Shown here one piece after another: positions 16,541-24,693 of a stretch of DNA of 64,000 nt. The DNA is taken from contig CAYQJS010000024.1 of the NCBI GenBank assembly GCA_964417895.1, positions 1 through 64,000 on the forward strand, read 5' to 3'. The notes below the pieces were generated by a model that was not told the DNA's origin, did not search any database, and was given only the letters and a program-made list of their open reading frames with translations. Each line of letters opens with the position of its first letter. Positions within the stretch are counted from its first letter, which is position 1. Source of the stretch: CAYQJS01 sp964417895 (lineage in GTDB: Bacteria; Chloroflexota; UBA6077; SHYK01). The position numbers were made by a program, and so were the translations under genes.

Positions 16541-16752
16541 GCTCCACCTCCAACCATGTGGATGATCTCCAGCCGATCCCCCTCGGCCAGTAGCACCTCG
16601 CCAAATCGGTCGCGTCGCACAATCTCTCCGTTGTGCTCGACGGCTACCAGCACCGGCTTCACAGCATGCTCCTCGAGGAACTGGAGGATAGTGCGGCCCG
16701 CCTCCACTTCGCGGGCCTTGCCGTTGACGATCAGCTGGATAGCTCCACTCAC
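16537..16752 (-). CDS. thiS: Sulfur carrier protein ThiS
   Basis: A 71-residue ubiquitin-like sulfur carrier for thiazole synthesis. It begins VSGAIQLIVNGKAREVEAG and ends LEIIHMVGGGA, close to the expected Gly-Gly tail. The extra C-terminal Ala means the tail is GGGA rather than a bare GG, as in some ThiS proteins that need trimming. GTG 16752 overlaps the thiE stop (GTGA), and its own stop overlaps the ubiD start. The longer open frame upstream is thiE sequence in another phase. Confidence 0.85.
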   Translation of the reverse strand: MSGAIQLIVNGKAREVEAGRTILQFLEEHAVKPVLVAVEHNGEIVRRDRFGEVLLAEGDRLEIIHMVGGGA

Positions 16753-17567
16753 CCCAGGTCGCTCCTCCAGAGCTGAGGCCCCGGTGTGCTGCTCCTTCCC
16801 GACGAAGCCCCGGCGCCCGCCGCGGCGGGTGAGGCGACGCGCTCGCTCCACCCCTTATCCATAGCCACCCGCAGCCGCTCCGCCGCAAGGCGCGGGCGTG
16901 GCTGCGCCAGGATCGACGAGATCACCGCGACACCGGCCGCCCCGGCGGCCATCACCTCGACCGCGTTCTCGGGATCGATGCCACCAATGGCCACCACCGG
17001 TATCGCGCTCTTCGAGGTGGCGCGAATCGCATCGAGCCCAAGGGTCGGGCTCCCGGGATGGGACCGGCTCGGGAAGGTCGTCCCCAGCACAAGGTAGTCG
17101 AGCGCCTCACTCGCGCTCTGCGAGACTTCGAGCGTGCTGTGCACCGATCGCCCGATGAGCGCCCGCGGCCCGAGCGCGGCGCGTGCACCCGCGACAGGGA
17201 GGCCGTTCGCGGGCAAATGAACGCCGGCGACGCCAGCGGCAAAGGCGACGTCTGCTCTGCCGTTCACGACCAGCGGCACCCTAAGGGGCGCGAGGGCCTC
17301 CTGCACCCGGAGTGCGAGCTCCAGCAGCGCGCGCGTGGGGAGGTCTTTCTCGCGCAATTGGACCAACGTGACACCGCCGGCGGCCGCTTGGGCCGCGACG
17401 GACGGAAGGTCAGCGCTGCCGACGAGCCTGCGGTCCGTGATCAGGCAGAGGATGGGCCTCGGCAGCAGCCAGGAGGGAAGGGCCCTGTCGTCCTGAGCCG
17501 AAGGCGAAGAGCCTGCCCTGAGCGTACCGAAGGGATCTCCTGGGACAGGCTGCGCTTCGTTCAGCAT
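16749..17567 (-). CDS. thiE: Thiamine-phosphate synthase ThiE
   Basis: Joins the hydroxymethylpyrimidine and thiazole moieties to make thiamine phosphate. Landmarks are PILCLITDRRLVGSADL, GVTLVQLREKDLPTRALLEL, VHLPANGLPV, IGRSVHSTLEV and VVAIGGIDPENAVEVMAAGAAGVAVIS. The N-terminal 28 residues come from the interspersed repeat at 17486-17537. After the repeat the frame has no ATG, GTG or TTG before the family sequence, so the ATG at 17567 (or a CTG) must start translation. The repeat therefore appears to have inserted at the gene's original start. 272 residues, about 30-50 longer than usual. Confidence 0.85.
   Translation of the reverse strand: MLNEAQPVPGDPFGTLRAGSSPSAQDDRALPSWLLPRPILCLITDRRLVGSADLPSVAAQAAAGGVTLVQLREKDLPTRALLELALRVQEALAPLRVPLVVNGRADVAFAAGVAGVHLPANGLPVAGARAALGPRALIGRSVHSTLEVSQSASEALDYLVLGTTFPSRSHPGSPTLGLDAIRATSKSAIPVVAIGGIDPENAVEVMAAGAAGVAVISSILAQPRPRLAAERLRVAMDKGWSERVASPAAAGAGASSGRSSTPGPQLWRSDLG
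17486..17537 (+). repeat. Interspersed 50-bp repeat, copy 2
   Basis: Aligns to the reverse complement of 8531-8580 with few mismatches (CCTGAGC, GAGCCTGCCCTGAGC, CCGAAGGG). It lies within the 5' part of the thiE reading frame. Confidence 0.75.
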
Positions 17568-17592
17568 GACTTGACTGGTCGTGCCGCTCGGA

Positions 17593-18408
17593 TCACCGCA
17601 AGACGCCCTCCAGTGGACTGCTGGCGCTCGCGTACGCCTTCCTGGGGATTCTGCCGGCCAGGAACGCCTTGCGTCCCGCGACGACGCCTTCGGCAATGGC
17701 GGCCGCCATGAGCGGGGCGTTCTCCGCGAGGGCGACGGCTGTGTTCACAAGGCACGCGTCGGCCCCGATCTCCATGGCCAGCGCCGCGTCGGAGGGAGCT
17801 CCGATGCCTGCGTCCACGACCACGGGAACCCGGGCCTGCTCGATGATGATTTTGATCTGCTCGAAGTTGACCATGCCCTGGCCCGATCCAATGGGGGAGG
17901 CGAGNNNNNNNNNNAGCCCGCGATTGCGCCCGATCGGCGACCCCAACGGCATCACCGTCGCGCACCCCACGTCCTGAAGCCGCGCCGCGAGAACCGGGTC
18001 GTCATTGATGTACGGCAAAACCACGAAGCCTTCGTCTACCAGCATGCGCGCCGCCTCGAGCGTGCCGACCGGATCCGGTAAGAGGTACCGCTGGTCGGGG
18101 ATGACCTCCAGCTTGATCCAGTTCGAGAGCTCCATCGCCCGCGCGAGGCGCGCCACCCTCACGGCCTCCTCCGCCGTCTGACAGCCACCCGTGTTTGGAA
18201 GAATCCGGTACCGTGTCCAATCGATGTAGTCGAGAATCGTCTTCTGGCTGGGGTCGTCGAAATCGATGCGCCGCAAAGCGACGGTGATCATCTCGGCGTC
18301 AGCAGCCGCGAGAGAGGCCACCATCTCCTCCATCGTGCGGTACTTCCCCGTGCCGAGGATCAGGCGCGAGCGGAGCGGCTGGCCCGCGATGACAAGTGCG
18401 TCGTCCAT
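17593..18408 (-). CDS. thiG: Thiazole synthase ThiG (interrupted by a scaffold gap)
   Basis: Forms the thiazole ring from deoxyxylulose phosphate, dehydroglycine and ThiS-thiocarboxylate. Landmarks are LILGTGKYRTMEEMVASL, ITVALRRID, ILPNTGGCQTAEEAVRVARL, VPVVVDAGIGAPSDAALAME and ADACLVNTAVA. The conserved phosphate-loop motif should occur once but appears on both sides of the N gap, as MPLGSPIGRNRG before it and ASPIGSGQG after it, and the protein is about 12 residues too long. The two contig ends therefore probably overlap in protein space. ATG 18408 has AGAGGT upstream. I looked for a TPP riboswitch in 18409-18651 and did not see one. Confidence 0.88.
   Translation of the reverse strand: MDDALVIAGQPLRSRLILGTGKYRTMEEMVASLAAADAEMITVALRRIDFDDPSQKTILDYIDWTRYRILPNTGGCQTAEEAVRVARLARAMELSNWIKLEVIPDQRYLLPDPVGTLEAARMLVDEGFVVLPYINDDPVLAARLQDVGCATVMPLGSPIGRNRGXXXXLASPIGSGQGMVNFEQIKIIIEQARVPVVVDAGIGAPSDAALAMEIGADACLVNTAVALAENAPLMAAAIAEGVVAGRKAFLAGRIPRKAYASASSPLEGVLR
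17905..17914. other. Scaffold gap of 10 N inside thiG
   Basis: The bases on either side encode two versions of the same short ThiG motif with different codons. The true sequence is therefore likely shorter than drawn. Confidence 0.95.
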
Positions 18409-18651
18409 AGTCTGCTACCTCTTGTTGTCCTGACGAAAGGCAATATACCAGCCCTTGCACAGGCATGGAGGCTTGCGCCTCGCCCACCCCGACTCTATAC
18501 TTTCTGTTAAGTCCGGTTATGTTGTGTTCTTTGCGCCTCGCGAGCGCCATCTGTCGGGACTCTGGAGTACAGGGTTCCCGCCGGCTGCGCTTGGCCGCGG
18601 GGACGCACGAGAGGGCAACGGGCCCGGCTAGCTCCTGGCAATGGACGGGCC

Positions 18652-19758
18652 GTGGGTAAGCGGAGCGGGGCCCCACGAGTCCTGAGCACGGCACTGCTCG
18701 GCGCAGTCATTCTCGGCGCCGGCGGCTACTTGCTGCTCTCGAGACCGGCGCTGCCGTTGGCTCCCGATCAGATCTCTGCCACGGAGGAGCCCCCTCCTCT
18801 CCCCATTGCGGCTGAGGCATTCGACCAGGGAGACTGGCGTACCGCGGAGGAAGCCTATGCCCGCGCGGTTGCAGCGGACCCATCTTCGGCCGCGGCCGAA
18901 ATGGCCTGGGCTCGCGTCCTCACCTTCCAGTACCGGTACGGGGACGCCATCGCACATGCGCGACGGGCGGTAGACCTAGCGCCACGTGATGCGGTTGCCC
19001 ACGCGGTACTGGCGCAAACGCTGGATTGGGCCGGCGACATCGACGGTGCGGCGGCGGCCGCGCGGCGAAGCATCGACCTGGACCCCAGCCTCGCAGAGGG
19101 CCATGCCTTCCTCGCCGAGGTGTTCGCCGATCGGCACCAGATCGCCGACGCTCGCCGGTCTGTGGACCGCGCGCTTGCGCTCGATCCGGAGGGCGTCGAA
19201 CCTCGCCGGGTGCGGGCCTACATCCTGGAGACGGAGGGGCGGTACACCGATGCCATCGTCGCGTACTCGGATGCGATCGTGGTTGCACCCCGCATGGCCC
19301 ATCTGCACTTCGCGCTGGGCAACGTCTACCGAGCCTTGAGTCGATGGGAGGAAGCCGTCGATGCCTACCGCGTCGCGGCGACGCTAGCTCCATACGACGC
19401 GCGCCCCCCTGCTGGACTCGGCATGGCGTACCTCGCTCAGGAGGACGCCTCGGCCGCGATTGACTATTTTCAACAGGCGATTGCGCTTGATCCGGGATAC
19501 TCGACCGCTTACGGTCAGATGGGGAACGCGTACTACGTGAGCGGCGACTACCCTCGAGCTGAAGAGCCGTTGTCGCGTGCCGTCGAGCTGGAGCGGAACC
19601 CGGTGCGACTCAGCTCCTACCGGCACGTGCTGGGTTGGACGTACCTCCGCAATGGAGCCCTTGACGACGCCGAGGCACAGTTCCGGGAGGCACTGGCGCT
19701 GACTCCGTCGCTCGCCGGGGCTCGCCAGGGGCTGGAAACACTAGCGGCGTTGCGCTAG
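18652..19758 (+). CDS. TPR-repeat protein with N-terminal membrane anchor
   Basis: 368 residues. One N-terminal hydrophobic helix (VLSTALLGAVILGAGGYLLL) is followed by about eight tetratricopeptide repeats, recognisable by recurring units such as GDWRTAEEAYARAVAADPSS, YGDAIAHARRAVDLAPRD, SRWEEAVDAYRVAATLAPYD and GDYPRAEEPLSRAVELERN. It is probably an extracytoplasmic scaffold or protein-interaction module. The start is a GTG. It is followed after 29 bases by the HIT/GalT-like gene, suggesting a shared message. Confidence 0.8.
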   Translation: MGKRSGAPRVLSTALLGAVILGAGGYLLLSRPALPLAPDQISATEEPPPLPIAAEAFDQGDWRTAEEAYARAVAADPSSAAAEMAWARVLTFQYRYGDAIAHARRAVDLAPRDAVAHAVLAQTLDWAGDIDGAAAAARRSIDLDPSLAEGHAFLAEVFADRHQIADARRSVDRALALDPEGVEPRRVRAYILETEGRYTDAIVAYSDAIVVAPRMAHLHFALGNVYRALSRWEEAVDAYRVAATLAPYDARPPAGLGMAYLAQEDASAAIDYFQQAIALDPGYSTAYGQMGNAYYVSGDYPRAEEPLSRAVELERNPVRLSSYRHVLGWTYLRNGALDDAEAQFREALALTPSLAGARQGLETLAALR

Positions 19759-19787
19759 ACCTCCCGTTCCTGAGACAATCGGCCCGC

Positions 19788-20894
19788 ATGACCACCCCCC
19801 GGGCGTCTCTGCGCCCTGAGTCTGACCGCAGCATCGTCGATCTACCCAAGCTGGTACGCACGCTACCTGATCACGAGCAAGCGCTATTCCACCGCCTGTT
19901 CCTTGTGAGTGAGTCGGTGGGCGAGCTGCGAGCTCCCCTCTCGATGCACGGGTGGATCGGTCGCTTATTCGGGTCGCTGGCCGCGGTCGAGCGCCAGACG
20001 ATCATCCGGACGACCAACCTCGTCACGATGGAAGGCGCCCTATTCAATGCTTTGCGAGCTTCGCGCCCCTTCGAGTCGCAGCACGCCGAGGAGGTGGAGG
20101 CGCTCGTCAACAGTGGGACCGGGGACCCGTTTTGCTCCCCGCTCCAGAGCACACCGGAGGATGTATTCGGCCGGGTCCGTGGCCGCCATTCGGTTACAGC
20201 GAGCAACGTTGCGAAGTACGACGCGTTCCACGGCGTCGTCGTCTTCGATGAGCATAACCCCCTGCGGTTCGACGAGGAGTCGATCAGTGACGTGATCGAC
20301 GTCGGGTTGCAGTGGGGCCGCCGTGTCCTGGACGTGGACTCCGAAGCGAGATACTTCTTCCTCCTCTGGAATTGCCTCTGGAAGGCGGGTGCCTCCATTC
20401 TGCACGGCCATGCGCAGGTAGTAGCCACCCGCGACCTCCACTATCCGAAGGTAGAGGGGCTGCGCCGCCAGGCGCTGGCGTACCGCGAGCGCCACGCATC
20501 CGACTATTTTGCGGACCTTGTGGCAGTCCACCGGGCGCTGGGGCTGGTTGCGGACGTTGGGACGACCAATGTCGTGTGCACCCTCACGCCGGTTAAGGAA
20601 AAGGAAGTGCTGCTCTTGGCCCCTGAGCTGACGCCGGATCTCAAGAGGGCGGTGGCGCAGGTGCTGGACCGGTTTGTCCACAGCCTTGGAGTGACCAGCT
20701 TCAACCTGGTGATCTGCATGCCTCCGCTGGCCCCGGCGCCCGAGGACTGGTCTGGCTTCCCCCACATCATCAGAATCGTGGACCGCGGGGAGCTCACCAA
20801 CAAGACGGCAGACGTCGGCGCCATGGAGCTGTACGCCTCGAGCGTCGTCGCGAGCGATCCCTACCGGGTGGCCGCGGCCCTCCGCGCCAGGTGA
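19788..20894 (+). CDS. HIT/GalT-superfamily nucleotidyltransferase-like protein
   Basis: 368 residues. The key motif is ASILHGHAQVVATRD, an H-x-H-x-Q of the galactose-1-phosphate uridylyltransferase branch of the HIT superfamily; the second His would be the nucleotidylated residue. An N-terminal segment with SVTASNVAKYDAFHGVVVFDEHNPL matches the substrate side of GalT-like proteins. No cysteine-rich zinc site typical of classical GalT is seen. Sugar or nucleotide specificity is unknown. It lies between the TPR gene and a small hypothetical gene on the same strand. Confidence 0.65.
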   Translation: MTTPRASLRPESDRSIVDLPKLVRTLPDHEQALFHRLFLVSESVGELRAPLSMHGWIGRLFGSLAAVERQTIIRTTNLVTMEGALFNALRASRPFESQHAEEVEALVNSGTGDPFCSPLQSTPEDVFGRVRGRHSVTASNVAKYDAFHGVVVFDEHNPLRFDEESISDVIDVGLQWGRRVLDVDSEARYFFLLWNCLWKAGASILHGHAQVVATRDLHYPKVEGLRRQALAYRERHASDYFADLVAVHRALGLVADVGTTNVVCTLTPVKEKEVLLLAPELTPDLKRAVAQVLDRFVHSLGVTSFNLVICMPPLAPAPEDWSGFPHIIRIVDRGELTNKTADVGAMELYASSVVASDPYRVAAALRAR

Positions 20895-21095
20895 GGGGTC
20901 ATCCTCGAGGCAGGGCGTTGCCCCCGCAGCTGAAAAGAGCGAGGGTGAGGCGTAGCCAGCAATCATCGGGAACCTGTCCGCCACATGCGCACTCGGGGCT
21001 CTCTTCGTCGGACAGACTCCCGAGACCTTGGGGGAGAGGGTGTACACTGAACTCTGGGGTGAGCGTCAACTCGTGTATGAGGGGGCGGTGTCTGG

Positions 21096-21431
21096 ATGAT
21101 ATTCGCCGACTTCTACGGCCCCGCCGCTCTCTACGCAGATGTGCGCCCCGCTCTGGAAGGCAGCATCGCCCACGCTCTGAATGCCCGTCCCGAGGATGTG
21201 GTCGTTCGGCGTGTTCAAGTGGAGTCCCAGTACCCCGGCGCCGAAGTGTGGGTGGAGCTAAGCTCGGAAGAACAGCTCGCGCGCCACGGGCGAGATCTCG
21301 CGCAACACATTACCGAAGCCCTTCGCCCCCACCACGCTGGTGACGTCTGGGTGCTCTTCCGCATCGTTCCCCTGGCCCACGTCTATCTGAATGGCGAGCC
21401 ACGTCGCCGTGGCGCCGCAACGCTGGACTAG
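21096..21431 (+). CDS. Hypothetical protein, 111 residues
   Basis: Not recognised. It begins MIFADFYGPAALYADVRPAL, with alternating strands and helices (VVVRRVQVESQYPG, EVWVELSSEEQLARHGRDLAQ, WVLFRIVPLAHVYLNGEP). That gives the look of a small alpha/beta ferredoxin-like or tautomerase-like fold, without a recognisable catalytic residue pattern. GAGGGGGCGG lies upstream of the ATG. A TGTACACT sequence about 50 bases upstream may be a -10 region. It is followed by the beta-propeller gene on the same strand. Confidence 0.55.
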   Translation: MIFADFYGPAALYADVRPALEGSIAHALNARPEDVVVRRVQVESQYPGAEVWVELSSEEQLARHGRDLAQHITEALRPHHAGDVWVLFRIVPLAHVYLNGEPRRRGAATLD

Positions 21432-21507
21432 CGTCTCCAGATCGAGAAGGTGGATTTGCTCGCCGTGCTTCAGCCTCGAACAGTGAGCTGACCCACTGCT
21501 GGTAGCA

Positions 21508-22572
21508 ATGAGCAGCGCCGAAGGCACAACAGCCGCACTCAGGTGGCTCGCGGTGCGGAGCGGGCTCGCCCTTTCGTTCGCGATAGTGCTTTTCGCCGGC
21601 GTGCTCGCCGGATCGGTCCTCCCGGCCGTAGGCATGTCGCCATCGGAGCAGGTGGACGTGACCCCCTACAGTGGCACGATTCTCTACCTCAGCCGAGGCG
21701 ACATCTGGCAAATAGACCTGGCGACCGAGCAGCCGCGGCTTTTTCTGGATCCCGGGCCGGCCCTCGTGACACACGTCGCCCATTCGCCGGACCGGTCCCA
21801 GCTTGCATACTCAGTGCTACACCTGAGTCCCACCTATCAGGTGCTGGCTTCGGAGATCGTGCTGGCGACGAGGGAGGGCACTGGGTCGCGGACCGTCGTC
21901 CGCGAGGACCGGCCACGTCTGTCCGTCAGCTGGCCGGCCTGGAGCGGAGACGCTGCGACCCTCGCCTATGTGGTGAACAATCTCGTGGACGGAACCCAAC
22001 GAGTCGAACAGGTGGACCTCGGCTCCCTCTCGCGATCGCTGGTCGTGGAGGGCGCGTCGTCACCGACGGCGTCGGCGGACGGCCGATTGATGGCGTATGC
22101 CCAGCAGGTGGGACGCTGTTGGTCCATCTGGAGCATGGACCGCTCCACCGGGCAAAGAACCCGATTGGTTTCCGAAGCCTGGTTCGAGGATGCCGACGCG
22201 CCGAGCTTCTCGCCGGATAGCTCGATCGTCAGCTTCGTCGCCGTGGGCGATGGTCCCCCCGCTGGCGCGGGGCTCAGCTCCCTGGTTGCCCGCGTGGTTG
22301 CTCGGCTCGCGCCGAGCGCCGAAGCCCACGATGCCGAAGCCCACGATATCGAGGGGGCTGTGTTCGACCTCTGGGGGGTGCGGCCCGATGGCTCGGGGCT
22401 ACGAAGGGTCGCGGCCCTTGCGAACGAGCAGCCCTACGTCGCGTGGTCGCCGGATGGTCGCCACGTCGCCGTCTGGGGAGGCATCGGGCTGCAGATCGTC
22501 GATGCGGCGAGTGGGGCGCTGCGCCTGCTACGCAATCCGGTCGGCACGGGGCCGATCAGCTGGGGATACTGA
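21508..22572 (+). CDS. Membrane-anchored WD40-like (PD40/TolB-type) beta-propeller protein
   Basis: 354 residues. An N-terminal transmembrane helix (SGLALSFAIVLFAGVLAGSVL) is followed by propeller blades with repeating motifs: GDIWQIDLATEQPRLFLDPG, HSPDRSQLAYSVL, SADGRLMAYAQQ, FSPDSSIVSFVA and WSPDGRHVAVWG. These are PD40 units as in the TolB C-terminal domain. It is likely extracytoplasmic. A 15-bp duplication makes EAHDAEAHD at about residue 275. A strong hairpin terminator follows 4 bases after the stop. Confidence 0.75.
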   Translation: MSSAEGTTAALRWLAVRSGLALSFAIVLFAGVLAGSVLPAVGMSPSEQVDVTPYSGTILYLSRGDIWQIDLATEQPRLFLDPGPALVTHVAHSPDRSQLAYSVLHLSPTYQVLASEIVLATREGTGSRTVVREDRPRLSVSWPAWSGDAATLAYVVNNLVDGTQRVEQVDLGSLSRSLVVEGASSPTASADGRLMAYAQQVGRCWSIWSMDRSTGQRTRLVSEAWFEDADAPSFSPDSSIVSFVAVGDGPPAGAGLSSLVARVVARLAPSAEAHDAEAHDIEGAVFDLWGVRPDGSGLRRVAALANEQPYVAWSPDGRHVAVWGGIGLQIVDAASGALRLLRNPVGTGPISWGY

Positions 22573-22576
22573 AAGC

Positions 22577-22613
22577 AACGGGGCCCTCCCACTGAGCGTG
22601 GGAGGGCCCCGTT
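22577..22613. terminator. Bidirectional hairpin terminator
   Basis: A perfect 16-bp stem (aacggggccctcccac / gtgggagggccccgtt) with a 5-base loop lies between the convergent ends of the beta-propeller gene and groEL. It is followed by a short T run on the plus strand and preceded by A bases that give a U run on the other strand. Confidence 0.9.
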
Positions 22614-22627
22614 TGCTGGCCTTGGGT

Positions 22628-24253
22628 CTAGTACTCGGGCATCGGGGGCGCGTGGTGTTCCTTTTCAGGCACGTCGGTCACCAGCGCCTCAGTCGTCAGG
22701 ATCATGCCGGCGATAGAAACTGCGTTCTCCGCGGCTGAGCGGGTCACCTTCGCGGGGTCGATGATTCCCCGCTTCACCATGTCGGTGTACTCCTCGGCGG
22801 ACACGTCGTATCCGATGTTCTTGTTATTCTGGCTGCGTTGCTGCCGCCGCACCTCTTCGACGATGACGGACCCCTCGAGACCGGCATTCTCAGCGAGCTG
22901 CCGTAGCGGCTCCTCCAGCGCGCGCCGCAGGGCGCGGCAGCCCACCGCCTCATCGCCCTCCAACTTGAGGTCCGCCAGCTTCTCGGCGGCGAGAAGGAGC
23001 ACGACCCCGCCGCCCGCCACGATGCCCTCTTCGGCCGCGGCCTTCGTGGCTGAAATGGCGTCGTCCACCCGTGACTTCCGAAGCTTTTGCTCGATCTCCG
23101 TGGCGGCCCCGATTTTGATCACCGCCACGCCGCCCGACAGCTTGGCCAGGCGCTCCTGGAGCTTCTCGCGGTCATAGTCGGAGGTGGTGATGTCGATCTG
23201 CGCTTTGATCTGTGCGATGCGACCCTGAATCTGGTCGGAGGAGCCGCGGCCCTCGACGATCGTGGTCTCGTCCTTGTTGGCCACCACGCGGCGGCATCGG
23301 CCCAGGTCCTCCAAAGTCGCAGAGTCCAGCTTGCGGCCCGTCTCATCCGAGATCACGGTGCCCCCCGACAGGATCGCCAAGTCTTGCAGCATCTCTTTGC
23401 GCCGATCCCCGAAGCCGGGCGCCTTCACCGCCAGCGCGTTGAGGGTGCCGCGAAGCTTGTTGACGACGAGGGTGGCCAGCGCGTCACCGTCGACGTCCTC
23501 TGCCACCACCAGGAAATCCTTCTTCCCGCTCTGGAGCACCTTCTCCAGGACGGGGAGCAGGTCGGCAATGGCGCTGATCTTCTTGTCAGTGACGAGGATA
23601 TAGGGCTCCTCGAGGATGGCCTCCATCCGCTCGGCGCTGGTCACGAAATACGGGCTGATGTAACCGCGGTCGAACTTCATGCCCTCGGTGTACTCGACCT
23701 CGAGCCCCAGGCCCTTGCCATCTTCGACGGTAATGACGCCGTCCTTGCCCACCTTGTCGAAAATGTCGGCGAGGATGCCGCCGATCTCGGCATCTGCGGC
23801 GGAGATAGTCGCGACGTGAGCGATGTCGTCTCGGCCTTGGACCGGCGTCGCCATAGCCTTGATGGCGGCCACCACTGCCTCCAGGCCCTTCTCCAGCCCC
23901 CGCCGGATCTCCATGGGGTTGGCGCCCGCTGCCACGTTCTTGAAGCCCTCGTGAATGATGGACTGCGCCAGGACCGTTGCCGTGGTCGTGCCGTCGCCGG
24001 CCACGTCGTTGGTCTTGGTGGCGGCCTCCTTCACGAGCTGCGCCCCCATATTCTGGAACGGGTCCTCGAGCTCGATCTCCTTGGCGACGGTCACGCCGTC
24101 GTGCGTGACGGTGGGGGCGCCGTACTTCTTGTCCAGCGCAACGTGGCGTCCCCTCGGACCCAGGGTCGTCTTTACGGCATCGGCCAGCGCATCGATCCCT
24201 TGCTTGAGCGATCGACGCGCCTGCTCATCGAACTCCAGCTGCTTTGCCGGCAT
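22628..24253 (-). CDS. groL: Chaperonin GroEL
   Basis: Group I chaperonin, 541 residues. Landmarks are KTTLGPRGRHVALDKKYGAP, the ATP site AGDGTTTATVLAQSII, VDGDALATLVVNKLRG, KAPGFGDRRKEMLQDLAIL and EEGIVAGGGVVLL. The ATG at 24253 is preceded by GGAGGAGGGG; a longer open frame upstream is groES in another phase. The C-terminus ends DVPEKEHHAPPMPEY and lacks the Gly-Gly-Met repeat tail typical of many GroELs. It is transcribed with groES from the CIRCE-controlled promoter and ends at the hairpin 22577-22613. Confidence 0.97.
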   Translation of the reverse strand: MPAKQLEFDEQARRSLKQGIDALADAVKTTLGPRGRHVALDKKYGAPTVTHDGVTVAKEIELEDPFQNMGAQLVKEAATKTNDVAGDGTTTATVLAQSIIHEGFKNVAAGANPMEIRRGLEKGLEAVVAAIKAMATPVQGRDDIAHVATISAADAEIGGILADIFDKVGKDGVITVEDGKGLGLEVEYTEGMKFDRGYISPYFVTSAERMEAILEEPYILVTDKKISAIADLLPVLEKVLQSGKKDFLVVAEDVDGDALATLVVNKLRGTLNALAVKAPGFGDRRKEMLQDLAILSGGTVISDETGRKLDSATLEDLGRCRRVVANKDETTIVEGRGSSDQIQGRIAQIKAQIDITTSDYDREKLQERLAKLSGGVAVIKIGAATEIEQKLRKSRVDDAISATKAAAEEGIVAGGGVVLLLAAEKLADLKLEGDEAVGCRALRRALEEPLRQLAENAGLEGSVIVEEVRRQQRSQNNKNIGYDVSAEEYTDMVKRGIIDPAKVTRSAAENAVSIAGMILTTEALVTDVPEKEHHAPPMPEY

Positions 24254-24269
24254 TGGTCCCCTCCTCCCT

Positions 24270-24575
24270 CTATTCAGGCACGACAGCGAGCACGTCGGGC
24301 TCGCGCAGGATGAGATACTCTTCGTCGTCCAGCTTGAACTCGGTACCCGCGTACTTGGCATACAGGACGATCTGGCCCACCTTCAGCTCCATGTCGACCC
24401 GCCTGCCGTTGTCCAGTACGCGGCCTGGCCCGACGGCGATCACTTCACCTTCCTGCGGCTTCTCGCGCGCCGTGTCCGGCAACACGATACCGCTCTTGGT
24501 GACCTCTTCCTTTTGACGCGCTCGGACGACGACTCGATCGCCAAGCGGAGCTAGCTTCGTGGCCGTTTGCGTCAT
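24270..24575 (-). CDS. groS: Co-chaperonin GroES
   Basis: A 101-residue lid of the GroEL chamber. Family sequence runs from LAPLGDRVVVRARQKEEVTK through SGIVLPDTAREKPQEGEVIA to VLYAKYAGTEFKLDDEEYL. It lies 16 bases upstream of groEL in the usual order. CIRCE lies about 60 bases before its ATG, so HrcA repression is expected. Confidence 0.97.
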   Translation of the reverse strand: MTQTATKLAPLGDRVVVRARQKEEVTKSGIVLPDTAREKPQEGEVIAVGPGRVLDNGRRVDMELKVGQIVLYAKYAGTEFKLDDEEYLILREPDVLAVVPE

Positions 24576-24636
24576 GGACCACTCCTCCTCTCTATGCTCG
24601 AAAATAATCGGGAAAGTCGCCTCACACGGCGATGAC

Positions 24637-24663
24637 TTAGCACTCCATAGCGGAGAGTGCTAA
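24637..24663. promoter_or_regulatory. CIRCE operator (HrcA site)
   Basis: TTAGCACTC, nine bases, GAGTGCTAA: a perfect match to the CIRCE inverted repeat. It lies between groES and the divergent gene at 24694, whose ATG is only 31 bases away, so HrcA may affect both directions. No hrcA gene is in the window. Confidence 0.97.
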
Positions 24664-24693
24664 GAGCGAGGTAATCTTAGCGCAAGGTTCGCG

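Noticed and set aside
14921..16864. A 647-residue plus-strand frame opposite ubiD
   Set aside because: Antisense shadow caused by high GC. The reverse strand has all UbiD motifs and a ribosome-binding site.
18409..18651. A TPP riboswitch before thiG
   Set aside because: I looked on the reverse strand for the conserved CTGAGA and ACCTGATC-type blocks and found neither.
23087..24313. A 408-residue plus-strand frame opposite groEL
   Set aside because: Antisense shadow; groEL on the other strand is unambiguous.
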